A DNA stretch of 40,548 nucleotides from a virus. Shown here in pieces: positions 17,116 through 24,386 of the stretch. The stretch spans positions 1 through 40,548 of the IMG/VR virus record IMGVR_UViG_3300010412_000033, one strand, 5' to 3'. Position numbers and translations under genes: made by a program. Position 1 is the stretch's first letter; each line of letters opens with the position of its first letter. Under the pieces are notes generated by a model. That model saw only the letters and a program-made list of their open reading frames with translations. It made no database searches and was not told the DNA's origin.

Positions 17116-18751
17116 TACTTACCTCTCTTAGGGCTTGCCTACCCTTACCAATGGCTTCCATACCCGCGCCTTCTTCTTGTGCTTGGGCCGCTTGTTCGGC
17201 TCGGGCCATCTTAGCCTGACGGTCCTTACGAGCCTTCTTGATGTCTTGATCACCACGCATCAACTTAGCTGGGACTCCCTCCAACGAGCCAAGTTCCCTG
17301 GCAATCTCATCCCAATCGGGGATATCCAACACGTCAGGCGTAACTTCAGCCAACTCGACCAATGTAGCCGCCCATCGCATGACACCTTGAGCAATATCAG
17401 CCCGTTGTGCTCGTACAAGCGGTCCGGTGTAGATAATGTCAAGCTGACCGGAATCTTCGAATACGATTTCGGGCGGTTCGCCCAAGACCCCTGCGCGATA
17501 AAGGATGTTGAACGTACGTTGTACAAGAGGGTCCAGATAGTCAGATTGGAGTCTTCCGAGAGTTGGGCCAAGGAGCCTTTGCATGAGTTCATATCGAGTC
17601 TGGACCTCTGTTGCGGTCATTGCGGGGGATTCTTTGAGTTCCAGCTGATCAACGAAGAATATTGATCGAATTGCCTGTTTCAATTGCTCCCTTTGCAACT
17701 GAGACACGTCAAACCTGGCCCCGGACTCATAGGGTTCCATTGAGTCCATCGTCCGCACAACGGTCATACCAGCAGGTTCCAAGTCCAAGTCGGACAGCAG
17801 ACCTCGTTCGGTCACTTTGGTCGGAGGGTCGACTACCTTCTCTGTTGCTTTAAGTATAAGCTCCACGAGACTGTTGATAGTCAGTATATCCGGCAGGGCA
17901 ATCATGGCGGGTCCGTGACCCCACATGGACTTGGAAGTCTTTCTCCATCGAGGTACAAAGGCAGGCATTTCGTAGTATCCGCCCTCTTCCCCAAGTTCCG
18001 ACGCATCCCTGTGAAGTACATACTTCATGCCGTAAGGACGTTCGGTGGGGGCCAGAGTCTTAGAGGTATCCGCGTCTATTTTATCTTCACGCGGGAAGAT
18101 GCACATGACGACATCTTCTTTTACGTCCATGCCCTGGGGGGTTGCTGCCTTATCCTTGATGGACTGGGGAACATTGTCCCCGAATTTGGTCATAATCTGG
18201 ACGGGTGTCCATTTGTGGCGACGATATGCCCGGTGAACTTGTCCAGCGTGGTCCTGCTCAAACCACATCTCCTCAACCGGAACGCTCTGGAAGTTAAGCC
18301 GCTGGAATTTGCCATTCTTTTCCTCGACTTCCTCGATGATCATTGACGTACCATACGACACCAGATCAAGGTACGTCTCGTTAGCTTCCAGGTTGAAGTT
18401 CGAATCTTGGAGGGCGGTAAAGCAAAGTGCAGCTGATTCCTCAAGCCACTGTCGGGCTTCTTTTACTTCGTTTAACCGGTTGCTCCTGAACGCTAGTTCA
18501 AACCAACGAATGGCTGGGCTAGTCAGGGAACCGTGGATACTTGATGCCAGGATGTGCGCGGCATCAATCGCCGTGGAGTCAAAAACGTTACGATTGTCCC
18601 GCCACGACACCGAATGTTCCGATGAAATGTCCCGGAAGAAGTCACCCCGGAAAGGAACTACCAGTTGGTTGATTACTTCCCATATGTCTTCTACAGACTT
18701 ACGCTGGGATACTAGCGCGTCAAACCGTTTTACGATTTCTAAGCTGTCCAT
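17081..18751 (-). CDS. Portal protein (head-to-tail connector)
   Basis: A 556-aa protein of the T7 gp8-type connector family. It opens with a helical segment (EIVKRFDALVSQRKSVEDIWEV), then INQLVVPFRGDFF, and contains DSTAIDAAHILASSIHGSLTSP, which is characteristic of the family. ELKESPAMTATEVQTRYELMQRLLGPTLGRLQ, seen at about residue 375, is another hallmark. The C-terminus is rich in Ala, Glu and Lys. It forms the ring through which DNA is packaged. The start codon overlaps the terL stop by one base (TAATG). Confidence 0.93.
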   Translation of the reverse strand: MDSLEIVKRFDALVSQRKSVEDIWEVINQLVVPFRGDFFRDISSEHSVSWRDNRNVFDSTAIDAAHILASSIHGSLTSPAIRWFELAFRSNRLNEVKEARQWLEESAALCFTALQDSNFNLEANETYLDLVSYGTSMIIEEVEEKNGKFQRLNFQSVPVEEMWFEQDHAGQVHRAYRRHKWTPVQIMTKFGDNVPQSIKDKAATPQGMDVKEDVVMCIFPREDKIDADTSKTLAPTERPYGMKYVLHRDASELGEEGGYYEMPAFVPRWRKTSKSMWGHGPAMIALPDILTINSLVELILKATEKVVDPPTKVTERGLLSDLDLEPAGMTVVRTMDSMEPYESGARFDVSQLQREQLKQAIRSIFFVDQLELKESPAMTATEVQTRYELMQRLLGPTLGRLQSDYLDPLVQRTFNILYRAGVLGEPPEIVFEDSGQLDIIYTGPLVRAQRADIAQGVMRWAATLVELAEVTPDVLDIPDWDEIARELGSLEGVPAKLMRGDQDIKKARKDRQAKMARAEQAAQAQEEGAGMEAIGKGRQALREVSSGEEGAAGEAA

Positions 18752-20157
18752 TATTTAATAGTCCCTTCAATTAACCATGGGTAAAGGTCTTCTACCGATT
18801 GCTTCTGGCGACGTTTCGACCTACCAGCGACAGCAGGTTTGACTGAGAATCTTTCGGACGTGAGGATTTTGTTTCCGACTCCGTAATCGCGCCACCCAAC
18901 AGAGAGATAGCGCATAGCATCTGCGGGGTGACTGGCCCAATCATGGAGTGGTTTATCCCTAAAGAGTTGTGTACGGTCATCAAACTCGCGTCGATAGGAG
19001 TAAAGACCGTCAAGTAATCTTCCGACTTTCTTTTCATTGAATCTGGCAGTCCTTATAAGCGCTCTCGTCGCGTCAATCCCGTCCTGAACCGGGATTTTCG
19101 GAACAATGTCGAACGCAAAATTAAGGCCAAGGGCGAACTCCCTTCTTGTCTTTCCGGTCGTCCAATCGGTGTTTTCAAGATCGTGGGGTCCGTAGTGTTC
19201 TTCGTAGTCATAAGGGAGGGAACGGACATCCCTAATCCATTCGTCGAGAGCTTTGTTCCGAGCCTCAAGGTAGTCGATGAGGATCGGTTTGCCATCGTCC
19301 CCCCGCTGCGTAACAATAATAGCTGTGGCATCACGAAATCCTATATCCCACCATGTTTGACATTGCTTGGACGGGTCGTGTGGGAAATCCCCGATCCTGC
19401 CTTCCTTTTCTGCAAGGTTGAGTTCAGAGGTATAGAATGCTCCTTCCATACCGGCTTCAAACGAGCAGTAATACTCTTGAAGAATTTTCTCCTCGGACAT
19501 CCCCTCGGCGCGTTCATCGGCAATAACGTCAGGGCCAATGACCGGGGACCCGTCTTCTCGGAAGGTATCGTCGACAGTAAGCAAAGAGGAGTACCATTTA
19601 GGATTTCCTTGAGCCATGTCGAAAAGCTTCTTACCGTGGTTCTTTCCACGAGGGGTGTATATAAACAATGCCCATCCGCCGTTTTCCGCCAGGATTGGAC
19701 GAATATAGTCCCACGCCTTAGGGTCCGCGACTGAGAACTCCGAGAAAATAACCCCAACGGGATTTGTTCCGACGAGTGAGTCATAATTGTCTGACCCTAC
19801 AACCTGGTATATAGACCCATTGGCAAACCTGATCTGCATATCCGAATTGTTTATCGGATTTTGCGCTTGTCGCATTTCTTTGGGAAATGCCTGGTCGATC
19901 ATCCTTCGACCTTCTCGATCGATACCGTCCCATATTACTCGCCTTCCCTGTTTAAGAGTTGGCAACATATGCCATATCGTCCCAACGCGCATTTGAGACG
20001 CGACTGCGGACAATTGTAGACAACACGAGTCTTTGCCGCAACGTCTGTGCCATACGACAGCTGCACGTTTACGCTCCAGCCCCCCTTCGAACATGAACTT
20101 AAATAGGGGCCGCTGGTAATCACGTGCCGACCAATCATGAGGAAGGTTCAGAGCCAT
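18751..20157 (-). CDS. terL: Terminase large subunit (packaging ATPase/nuclease)
   Basis: A 468-aa packaging motor. The ATPase half carries an adapted Walker A, HRRCGKDS (residues 37-44), and a Walker B strand VGVIFSE with the catalytic Glu at 140. FIYTPRGKNHGKKLF (about 165-179) fits the coupling motif. The nuclease half begins with TWWDIGFRDATAI, where D271 is the first metal ligand, and ends with PADAMRYLSVG. It is of normal length for podoviruses. The start lies 23 bases inside terS. The type (cos, pac or direct terminal repeats) cannot be told from sequence alone. Confidence 0.95.
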   Translation of the reverse strand: MALNLPHDWSARDYQRPLFKFMFEGGLERKRAAVVWHRRCGKDSCCLQLSAVASQMRVGTIWHMLPTLKQGRRVIWDGIDREGRRMIDQAFPKEMRQAQNPINNSDMQIRFANGSIYQVVGSDNYDSLVGTNPVGVIFSEFSVADPKAWDYIRPILAENGGWALFIYTPRGKNHGKKLFDMAQGNPKWYSSLLTVDDTFREDGSPVIGPDVIADERAEGMSEEKILQEYYCSFEAGMEGAFYTSELNLAEKEGRIGDFPHDPSKQCQTWWDIGFRDATAIIVTQRGDDGKPILIDYLEARNKALDEWIRDVRSLPYDYEEHYGPHDLENTDWTTGKTRREFALGLNFAFDIVPKIPVQDGIDATRALIRTARFNEKKVGRLLDGLYSYRREFDDRTQLFRDKPLHDWASHPADAMRYLSVGWRDYGVGNKILTSERFSVKPAVAGRSKRRQKQSVEDLYPWLIEGTIK

Positions 20158-20668
20158 CTTCGCATTCCCCCTCGATAGTTATACCAAGGGCCTCATGGTT
20201 TATGTTAATTGTTAAACCCCCTCTAACAACTTCTGGAACGGTAAACCCACTATGTTTAGCCATCATGTCAATAGCTTTACCATATGCTGCCATATTTGTG
20301 ATTTTCGCTTCGAACTGTATACCGTCCCTGTCAACACCGTGGACGGGTATTTCACCCTTAGCCCTGGGCAAATACTCATGTATCAACTCATACTGAACCA
20401 TATCCCGGGTAATAATGGACTCATGGGCTAACTCTTCTGTGAGAAGCTTGATATACTGGGTAATTAAAGGCTTACGGAGAAAACGTATCCCGGAATTTGG
20501 AGATAGCCCAACTTTTGTAGCAGCAGCACGATGATTGAATTCTACCAGGTATTCATGGCAGAATAACCGTTCTTGCGGTGTCAGAAGATCATTTAGCTTG
20601 GCTAATTCGTCTGACGGTTCGTTTTGTTGCGGCAACGATAGGCTGGTCGATTCGTTTTCTTGCGACAT
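20135..20668 (-). CDS. terS: Terminase small subunit
   Basis: A 177-aa protein. The block LTPQERLFCHEYLVEFNHRAAATKVGLSPNSGIRFLRKP (about residues 29-67) is the typical N-terminal DNA-binding helix-turn-helix of terminase small subunits, with the 'Q..F..EYL.....AAA...GYS' pattern. The rest is an oligomerisation region and a loose acidic tail. It is the first gene of the leftward operon, about 110 bases after a strong promoter, and overlaps terL by 23 bases. Confidence 0.9.
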   Translation of the reverse strand: MSQENESTSLSLPQQNEPSDELAKLNDLLTPQERLFCHEYLVEFNHRAAATKVGLSPNSGIRFLRKPLITQYIKLLTEELAHESIITRDMVQYELIHEYLPRAKGEIPVHGVDRDGIQFEAKITNMAAYGKAIDMMAKHSGFTVPEVVRGGLTININHEALGITIEGECEDGSEPSS

Positions 20669-20786
20669 CCTGGCTCTTCATGCGCTCATTCAAGATACGG
20701 ATACGCTCTTCCAAGGCCATCGGATGGCCCAGGCCTTCAATTGTGATGGGACCAAAGTCCTTGAAAAGCGATTTCCTCATTCTGGG

Positions 20787-20816
20787 AGTATACCACGAAC
20801 CGGGTATCTCTGTCAA
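20787..20816 (-). promoter_or_regulatory. Leftward promoter for the packaging and head operon
   Basis: On the minus strand TTGACA (20811-20816), 18 bases, and TATACT (20787-20792) with the extended -10 TGG just before it. It faces terS and is the only strong leftward promoter upstream of it. The spacer includes ACCCGGT and so shares the dyad habit of the early promoters. Confidence 0.8.
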
Positions 20817-21114
20817 GCCCTGGTTCCTCGCGCGCGTACGCGAAAAAAGAAGAATCGCTCGAGTCACAAGGGCGCGGAGCGAGAGATATCGGAGCGCGTG
20901 TGCAACCCCAATTGCGTGGAACAGCGGGTCCTCGCGAGCCGGGGTGTACCCCCATTCCAAAACGCCGCGCATACGCCCGGTTCGTTTTTGCGCGCAAAAG
21001 GCCCCCCGGCTCCCGGGGTGCGCGGCGGGCGGGGCGGGCGGCGGGGCAACGCGTCGCGGCCACGGCCACAGGCCCCGCGTCGGACGGGGTTGGAACGCGT
21101 TGGCCACAAGGGTA
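20817..21114. other. GC-rich divergent control region, no gene seen
   Basis: These 300 bases separate the leftward and rightward promoters. They are much richer in G and C than the rest of the genome, with runs such as CCCCGG-CTC-CCGGGG and CGCGCGTACGCG. Frames across it are Arg/Pro/Gly-rich and lack a good ribosome site, so I do not count them as genes. It may hold an origin, a packaging-related site or a barrier between transcription units; a compositional origin from a GC-rich donor is also possible. Confidence 0.5.
21027..21046 (+). other. G-quadruplex motif
   Basis: Four G-tracts of three or four lie within 20 bases (G3-C-G4-C-G3-CGGC-G4) on the plus strand between the divergent promoters. 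This fits the canonical pattern for an intramolecular G-quadruplex. Whether it forms in vivo is not known. Confidence 0.7.
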
Positions 21115-21144
21115 TTGACACGACCCCCCGGGGTGTGCTTTAAT
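21115..21144 (+). promoter_or_regulatory. Early promoter P1
   Basis: TTGACA (21115-21120), 18 bases, then TTTAAT (21139-21144), with GTGTGC before the -10. The spacer holds the dyad ACCCC-CC-GGGGT. It drives the first rightward gene. A leader hairpin follows at 21151. Confidence 0.85.
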
Positions 21145-21150
21145 GGTGGT

Positions 21151-21174
21151 CTGTCGGGGGCGGCGACCCGGCAG
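21151..21174 (+). other. Hairpin in the leader of the first early transcript
   Basis: CTGTCGGG and CCCGGCAG can pair (one G-U pair in RNA) around an 8-base loop, at the very 5' end of the transcript made from P1. There is no T tract, so it is not a terminator. Such hairpins can protect phage messages from decay. Early promoters P2 and P3 also have one. Confidence 0.5.
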
Positions 21175-21208
21175 AACAACCAACCCGCCGCGACACAGGA
21201 GAAACACC

Positions 21209-21604
21209 ATGAGCAAGAAACAAGAACGCGTACGTGAAGAGAAGCTGGCCACCGAGGTTGAGGGAACGCCGAAGCGGTCGAAGTCCGAACAGCTGAAGCT
21301 GTACAAAGCCGGGTACGAAACGTACCAAGGCCCGAACGGGAACCTGAGCATGGACAACGGCGACGACGTTGCACAGGCCCTGCGCGGGGCAAGCCCGGAA
21401 GCGGTCATGGCGGCGGCTGAGAAGCTGAAAGGCCTGGCCCCCGGGACGCTGGCAACGCGCTACGCCGACCGCAACAACGGGGCCAAGCGCATGAACTCCG
21501 GCAACATCATCCGGGCGCTGGTCAGGAAGGGCGACAAGACGACCAAGGAAGTCACCGCCGCAATCAAGGCCGCGAGCAAGGAACTCAACACGGTCAGCAA
21601 GTAA
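21209..21604 (+). CDS. First early gene, basic protein of unknown function (paralogue of 25617-26096)
   Basis: A 131-aa protein; I use the ATG at 21209, which follows ACACAGGAG. It is basic and charged (MSKKQERVREEKLATEVEG). Residues of about 83-112 (LATRYADRNNGAKRMNSGNIIRALVRK) resemble residues 62-90 of the protein at 25617 (LQAKYGHLNVGMQRMNLGNRIRGAVAK). The shared pattern is Y....N.G..RMN.GN.IR..V.K. This indicates two copies of a small domain, perhaps nucleic-acid binding, each expressed from its own early promoter. The function is unknown. It is the first gene transcribed rightward, so a host-takeover role is possible. Confidence 0.7.
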   Translation: MSKKQERVREEKLATEVEGTPKRSKSEQLKLYKAGYETYQGPNGNLSMDNGDDVAQALRGASPEAVMAAAEKLKGLAPGTLATRYADRNNGAKRMNSGNIIRALVRKGDKTTKEVTAAIKAASKELNTVSK

Positions 21605-21611
21605 GGAGAAC

Positions 21612-21633
21612 GGCCCCGGGGCAACCCGGGGCC
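21612..21633 (+). terminator. Strong hairpin after the first early gene (no T tract)
   Basis: GGCCCCGGG-GCAA-CCCGGGGCC has a 9-bp all-GC stem with a GNRA-type tetraloop, placed 8 bases past the stop of the first early gene. The bases beyond it are C-rich, so termination is doubtful. It could be an RNA-stabilising or processing hairpin. Confidence 0.45.
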
Positions 21634-21658
21634 ACCCCCCCAACACGAGGAACACGTT

Positions 21659-21826
21659 ATGCAAACCAAACCGCACATGAACTACACAGCCCGGGAACTG
21701 GCCCGGAACCCGTTGATCAGGGAAGCAGCCTTCGCCCAGGAGCCAGTGGAACACGTGGAATACCACCGCCACTACGCCTGGAACTGGACCAAGGAACGCG
21801 GCCCCGAATTCCACCCCTTCGTGTAG
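21659..21826 (+). CDS. Small early protein, 55 aa
   Basis: A 55-aa frame starting at ATG 21659, after GAGG at a proper distance, and ending at TAG 21824-21826. It begins MQTKPHMNYTARELARNP, and the end is His, Trp and Pro-rich (EYHRHYAWNWTKERGPEFH). It has good codon-position bias for G/C. It lies between the hairpin at 21612 and the terminator at 21841, so it is likely to be a genuine early gene. I do not recognise it. Confidence 0.55.
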   Translation: MQTKPHMNYTARELARNPLIREAAFAQEPVEHVEYHRHYAWNWTKERGPEFHPFV

Positions 21827-21840
21827 GAACACGTCACCCG

Positions 21841-21873
21841 GCCCGGGCGGAGGAATCTGCCCGGGCTTCTTTG
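21841..21873 (+). terminator. Rho-independent terminator
   Basis: GCCCGGGC, a 10-base loop, GCCCGGGC, then TTCTTTG. It begins 15 bases after the 55-aa gene, so it closes the first early transcription unit. Confidence 0.75.
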
Positions 21874-21886
21874 TACCCGGATTCTG

Positions 21887-22008
21887 GGAACACGTTGTTG
21901 TTGTGTGAACGCGTTGCCTTCGTGCCCGGGCATGGAACGCATTATAAAGCGGACTTAGAACGCCTTCCGTGGTATCCAACGCATTGCAAAGCGGACCTGG
22001 AACGGTTT
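21887..22008 (+). repeat. Iteron-like repeats in a 546-base gene-free stretch
   Basis: The short motif GGAACRCGTT or GGAACGCATT recurs with drift at 21887, 21906, 21934, 21957, 21976 and 21999, with gaps of 19-28 bases. A longer direct repeat (AACGCATT..AAAGCGGAC...GAACG) at 21936 and 21978 has a 42-base period. Extra copies of the core lie at 21092, 21649, 21747 and 21826. The whole stretch 21827-22372 has no gene I trust; frames in it repeat because the DNA repeats. It could bind a replication or regulatory protein. Confidence 0.55.
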
Positions 22009-22105
22009 TTCACTAGGGAAGCGCCGAGCCGACCCAACCGTGTGCGTGGAACGGGTCGCCGGTCCCGGTCCTTCCAGGACCGCCGATTCGGTCCGAACCA
22101 CGGCG

Positions 22106-22152
22106 AGGGGGAGGAGTGTATTTTTGAACACCCCCTCCCCCTTCCTCTTTCT
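22106..22152 (+). terminator. Possible terminator hairpin
   Basis: GGGGGAGGAGTGT and ACACCCCCTCCCCC pair with a small mismatch around a short T-rich loop, and a pyrimidine tract rich in T (TTCCTCTTTCTT) follows. It lies in the gene-free region upstream of promoter P2 and would insulate it. Confidence 0.5.
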
Positions 22153-22276
22153 TACTCGATTTTCTCAGAGAAGGACCAGAAAGACCATGAAGACCCACGC
22201 GGCCTCGAGCGCGTTCCACAAAAGACCACGGTCTTCCAGGTCTCGCTCTCAACACGCTCCCAGAGGCAACAGATAC

Positions 22277-22305
22277 TTGACAGACAGCCCCGGCTGTGCT
22301 ACAAT
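22277..22305 (+). promoter_or_regulatory. Early promoter P2
   Basis: TTGACA (22277-22282), 17 bases, TACAAT (22300-22305), with TGTGC before the -10 and CAGATAC before the -35. The spacer holds the perfect dyad ACAGCC-CC-GGCTGT. The leader holds TGCCCGG and CCGGGCA, which can pair. The next gene starts at 22373. Confidence 0.88.
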
Positions 22306-22372
22306 GGGGGTCCTGCCCGGGGCCACGCGCACAACACGCGGAGAAGGACCGGGCAACACACAGGAGGCAATA

Positions 22373-22630
22373 ATGAGCCACAAACCAGAAGTAATGGGCA
22401 TGAAAGCCGAGGATTTGACAATCCGGGTGCTGGAAGGCATGAGGCTGTTCGTAGCCCACGATCACGACGTTCACGAAGTGATCAATTTCACAGTTGAAAC
22501 GGACATGAGAACCGGCGAAACCGTCGTAATCCTCGTGCCAGCGGATAAACCGCATTCAACCTCAGCCCGGGATTTTGAGCCACACCCAGGATTTGAGGAA
22601 TTTAATCGGTGGCTGTTTGGAGAGAACTAA
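22373..22630 (+). CDS. Early protein of unknown function, 85 aa
   Basis: An 85-aa protein starting at ATG 22373 just after CAGGAGG, with promoter P2 70 bases upstream. Longer versions of this frame would start upstream of the promoter and are not likely. It is acidic and His-rich in the middle (LFVAHDHDVHEVINF) and ends in NRWLFGEN. I do not recognise the family. It overlaps the next start by one base (TAATG). Confidence 0.65.
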   Translation: MSHKPEVMGMKAEDLTIRVLEGMRLFVAHDHDVHEVINFTVETDMRTGETVVILVPADKPHSTSARDFEPHPGFEEFNRWLFGEN

Positions 22631-22806
22631 TGGAAAATGCAAAAATCGAAGTAAACGGCAATGAACTTACCATCAAAATCGACCTGACCCAGGATTTGGG
22701 ACTCAGCAAATCGGGTAAGACGCGAATTATCGCAACGAGCCGGGGCAACTACAAAATCCCGGGGACGGACGCAACAATCGGCCTGAACGTCTACAGAAGG
22801 GCCTGA
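22630..22806 (+). CDS. Small conserved phage protein, 58 aa
   Basis: A 58-aa protein. I choose the ATG at 22630, which overlaps the preceding stop and has a GGAG upstream. The pattern LTIKIDL ... SKSGKTRIIATSRGN ... IGLNVYR belongs to a small family I have seen in phages and bacteria (with SGK, A.T.GN and LN.Y hallmarks). Its function is unknown. Confidence 0.65.
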   Translation: MENAKIEVNGNELTIKIDLTQDLGLSKSGKTRIIATSRGNYKIPGTDATIGLNVYRRA

Positions 22807-22817
22807 GTTGTCGACTG

Positions 22818-22843
22818 GTTGCCCCTTCGAAAGAGGGGGCAAC
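22818..22843 (+). other. Intercistronic hairpin
   Basis: GTTGCCCC and GGGGCAAC pair around a 10-base loop in the 62-base gap between two early genes. No T tract follows, so it is more likely a processing or stability element than a terminator. Confidence 0.5.
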
Positions 22844-22868
22844 TGGAGGCCAACACAGGAGAAACCTC

Positions 22869-23090
22869 ATGACACCAACACCAACAGTAGTTCGCTTTTG
22901 TAAGCGAGGCAATCGAATTGGAATCGTCACCGACGTAAGCGGTGACTTCTATTTCCAAGTCTATGAAATCAACCCCGGTGGAACGACCCACCTGATTTAC
23001 ACCATGCCTTACGGTCATTTTGAGGACAAGAATGGCAGAATGGGCGCGTTAGATCACTGGCTCATTTTTGAGGAAAGGGGGGCGTTCTGA
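22869..23090 (+). CDS. Early protein of unknown function, 73 aa
   Basis: A 73-aa protein after a good ACACAGGAG. It has alternating strands (IGIVTDVSGDFYFQVYEI) and no membrane segment. I do not recognise it. Its stop overlaps the next start by one base (TGATG), which supports translation as part of a set of four tightly packed genes. Confidence 0.6.
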   Translation: MTPTPTVVRFCKRGNRIGIVTDVSGDFYFQVYEINPGGTTHLIYTMPYGHFEDKNGRMGALDHWLIFEERGAF

Positions 23091-23281
23091 TGCCGAAGAC
23101 AATCCGACTGAACCCGTCCTGGGAATGGGCAGCTAGCGTGTTGCTAGAAGTTGTCGAACACGGCACAACCGATGCCAAAGCGGAAGCCAAGGCCGAAATC
23201 ATGAAAATGGCCAAAGGCTACGATGGAATGCTGCGTAAACACACAGACTATTTTGAGCCAAAAGAGGTGGAAATCGGATGA
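23090..23281 (+). CDS. Early protein of unknown function, 63 aa
   Basis: A 63-aa, mostly helical protein with an Ala/Glu/Lys-rich segment (TTDAKAEAKAEIMKMAK). It is unrecognised. The start overlaps the previous stop and the stop overlaps the next start (ATGA), so it is translationally coupled on both sides. Confidence 0.58.
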   Translation: MPKTIRLNPSWEWAASVLLEVVEHGTTDAKAEAKAEIMKMAKGYDGMLRKHTDYFEPKEVEIG

Positions 23282-23526
23282 GAAAGCTGACAAAACATGA
23301 CCACAACCTGCTGCAGGAAGCCATCGACAACAGCGACGGAATCTTTGAATGCGTGGAGCGGGTTATCGGCTACGTGTTGGAGCAACACCCCGAGATAGAA
23401 GAATGCCTGGAAGAGGACGACTATTTACAATGGCGGGTCGTGCTTGAGCGGGAAATTGGGGATGGAAGCGACGATGGTTGGGACGCAAACGGACGAGGGC
23501 CAGAACCCTTACTGGACAAACCATGA
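23278..23526 (+). CDS. Early acidic protein of unknown function, 82 aa
   Basis: An 82-aa acidic protein with a helical first half (HNLLQEAIDNSDGIFECVERVIGYVLEQ) and a Gly/Asp-rich tail. Acidic small early phage proteins often bind and inhibit host factors or mimic DNA, but nothing in the sequence proves that here. It is coupled to both neighbours by ATGA overlaps. Confidence 0.58.
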   Translation: MRKLTKHDHNLLQEAIDNSDGIFECVERVIGYVLEQHPEIEECLEEDDYLQWRVVLEREIGDGSDDGWDANGRGPEPLLDKP

Positions 23527-23705
23527 GAACAAAAGTAATAGCAGGCGCAATAGCCATCGTGCTATTCTGCGTCAGTTGGGTAATCTTTGCCGCTGCTTAC
23601 GCGCATGGGAACCAGCCACCCCGGGAAGAGCCAAAACCCTGGAGCGGACGACCGATTCCAAAATGCGATAAAGAGCTGTGGCTCAGAATCAAAGACGGGT
23701 GCTAA
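23523..23705 (+). CDS. Small exported or membrane early protein, 60 aa
   Basis: I take the ATG at 23523, which overlaps the preceding stop, giving 60 aa. MRTKVIAGAIAIVLFCVSWVIFAAAYAHG has a basic start, a hydrophobic core of about 20 residues and a possible cleavage site, so it is either a signal peptide or a membrane anchor. The C-terminal 30 residues are Pro-rich and contain two Cys. Such a protein made early could act in superinfection exclusion. That is inference. Confidence 0.58.
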   Translation: MRTKVIAGAIAIVLFCVSWVIFAAAYAHGNQPPREEPKPWSGRPIPKCDKELWLRIKDGC

Positions 23706-23725
23706 TTTCTCGAGTAAACAGATAC

Positions 23726-23754
23726 TTGACAGGACCACCCGAGTGTGCTTTAAT
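23726..23754 (+). promoter_or_regulatory. Early promoter P3
   Basis: TTGACA (23726-23731), 17 bases, TTTAAT (23749-23754), with GTGTGC before the -10. It is preceded by GAGTAAACAGATAC, identical to the sequence before P4. Right after the -10 is the hairpin GTACGGC-ATGGG-GCCGTAC (23759-23777), close to the expected start of transcription. Confidence 0.88.
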
Positions 23755-23794
23755 AGAGGTACGGCATGGGGCCGTACAAACACAGGAGCTTGAA

Positions 23795-24199
23795 ATGTTT
23801 GATCAAAACGTAGCAGAAAAGCTCGTTGAACAGCAGGAGCGTTTGACGAGTGAAGCAGCATGGTATCACCGCAACAAGGAGGAAATCCAGGCGGTGGCCG
23901 AAATCTTCGCTGGGGCCAACATTACGGTGGCCCGGGCGAATCTCGGCGGTAAGTGCGTCGATCTGGCAATTGCCGGTGACTCGGAAGTCCTCAAGAGGGT
24001 CTTCACGATCTTCCGCAACCGTGGGTACGCACCCAGCAACAGGCCGGATGAAGACGATAAGACCGGCTTCAGCTGCTTCTTCAATCACCCGGACTTTGAG
24101 TGCCGTTTTTGGCTCAACTTCACCAGCACCGTTTGCCACCGAGTTCAGGTCGGCACGAAGATGGTTGAACAGCCCGTCTACGAAGTCCGTTGTGAGTAA
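23795..24199 (+). CDS. Early protein of unknown function, 134 aa
   Basis: A 134-aa protein. I start it at ATG 23795, which follows ACACAGGAG and promoter P3; longer forms would begin upstream of the promoter. It has a helical N-terminal third (VAEKLVEQQERLTSEAAWYHRNKEEI) and a more compact beta-rich remainder with two aromatic stretches (FSCFFNHPDFECRFWLNF). The family is unknown to me. A terminator lies 50 bases downstream. Confidence 0.65.
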   Translation: MFDQNVAEKLVEQQERLTSEAAWYHRNKEEIQAVAEIFAGANITVARANLGGKCVDLAIAGDSEVLKRVFTIFRNRGYAPSNRPDEDDKTGFSCFFNHPDFECRFWLNFTSTVCHRVQVGTKMVEQPVYEVRCE

Positions 24200-24386
24200 T
24201 CTCATCGACCCGATTGAAGGCTATGTAATAGTCCTCATGAAAAACACGGAGCCTGGGTTATTTACTCAGGCTCCCGTTTTCCCACTCCAGCTTTCTAAGG
24301 TTGGAGGCGCACATGTTGTCGAACCTGAAGATTTAATCAGGAAAATCGAGGACGCAATTCTTAAACAGGAGCAAAAGGATGCCTAA
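24192..24386 (+). CDS. Doubtful 64-aa frame across a terminator
   Basis: A GTG at 24192 overlapping the preceding stop could open a frame of 64 aa ending in VVEPEDLIRKIEDAILKQEQKDA, and an ATG at 24238 would give 49 aa. The end overlaps the next gene's start. The frame is cut through by a good terminator hairpin, so it may not be translated. I list it for completeness only. Confidence 0.3.
   Translation: MSNLIDPIEGYVIVLMKNTEPGLFTQAPVFPLQLSKVGGAHVVEPEDLIRKIEDAILKQEQKDA
24248..24280 (+). terminator. Rho-independent terminator after the P3 gene
   Basis: GGAGCCTG, an 11-base loop, CAGGCTCC, then CGTTTT. It lies about 50 bases past the 134-aa gene. Some transcription must pass it, since the next genes have no separate promoter that I can see. 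Confidence 0.6.

Noticed and set aside
20535-21408. Several long frames on both strands between terS and the first early gene
   Set aside because: They overlap one another and the divergent promoters, and are Arg/Pro/Gly-rich as expected from GC-rich non-coding DNA.
21612-21633. Hairpin as a CRISPR-type or riboswitch element
   Set aside because: One simple GC hairpin only. I see no repeat-spacer array and no conserved riboswitch core anywhere in the window.
21871-22497. Long plus-strand frame (about 208 codons) through the GC-rich region
   Set aside because: It starts at TTG without a ribosome site, crosses a repeat array and promoter P2, and its protein repeats (HYKADLER...HCKADLER) only because the DNA repeats. 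The composition is Arg/Pro/Gly-rich.
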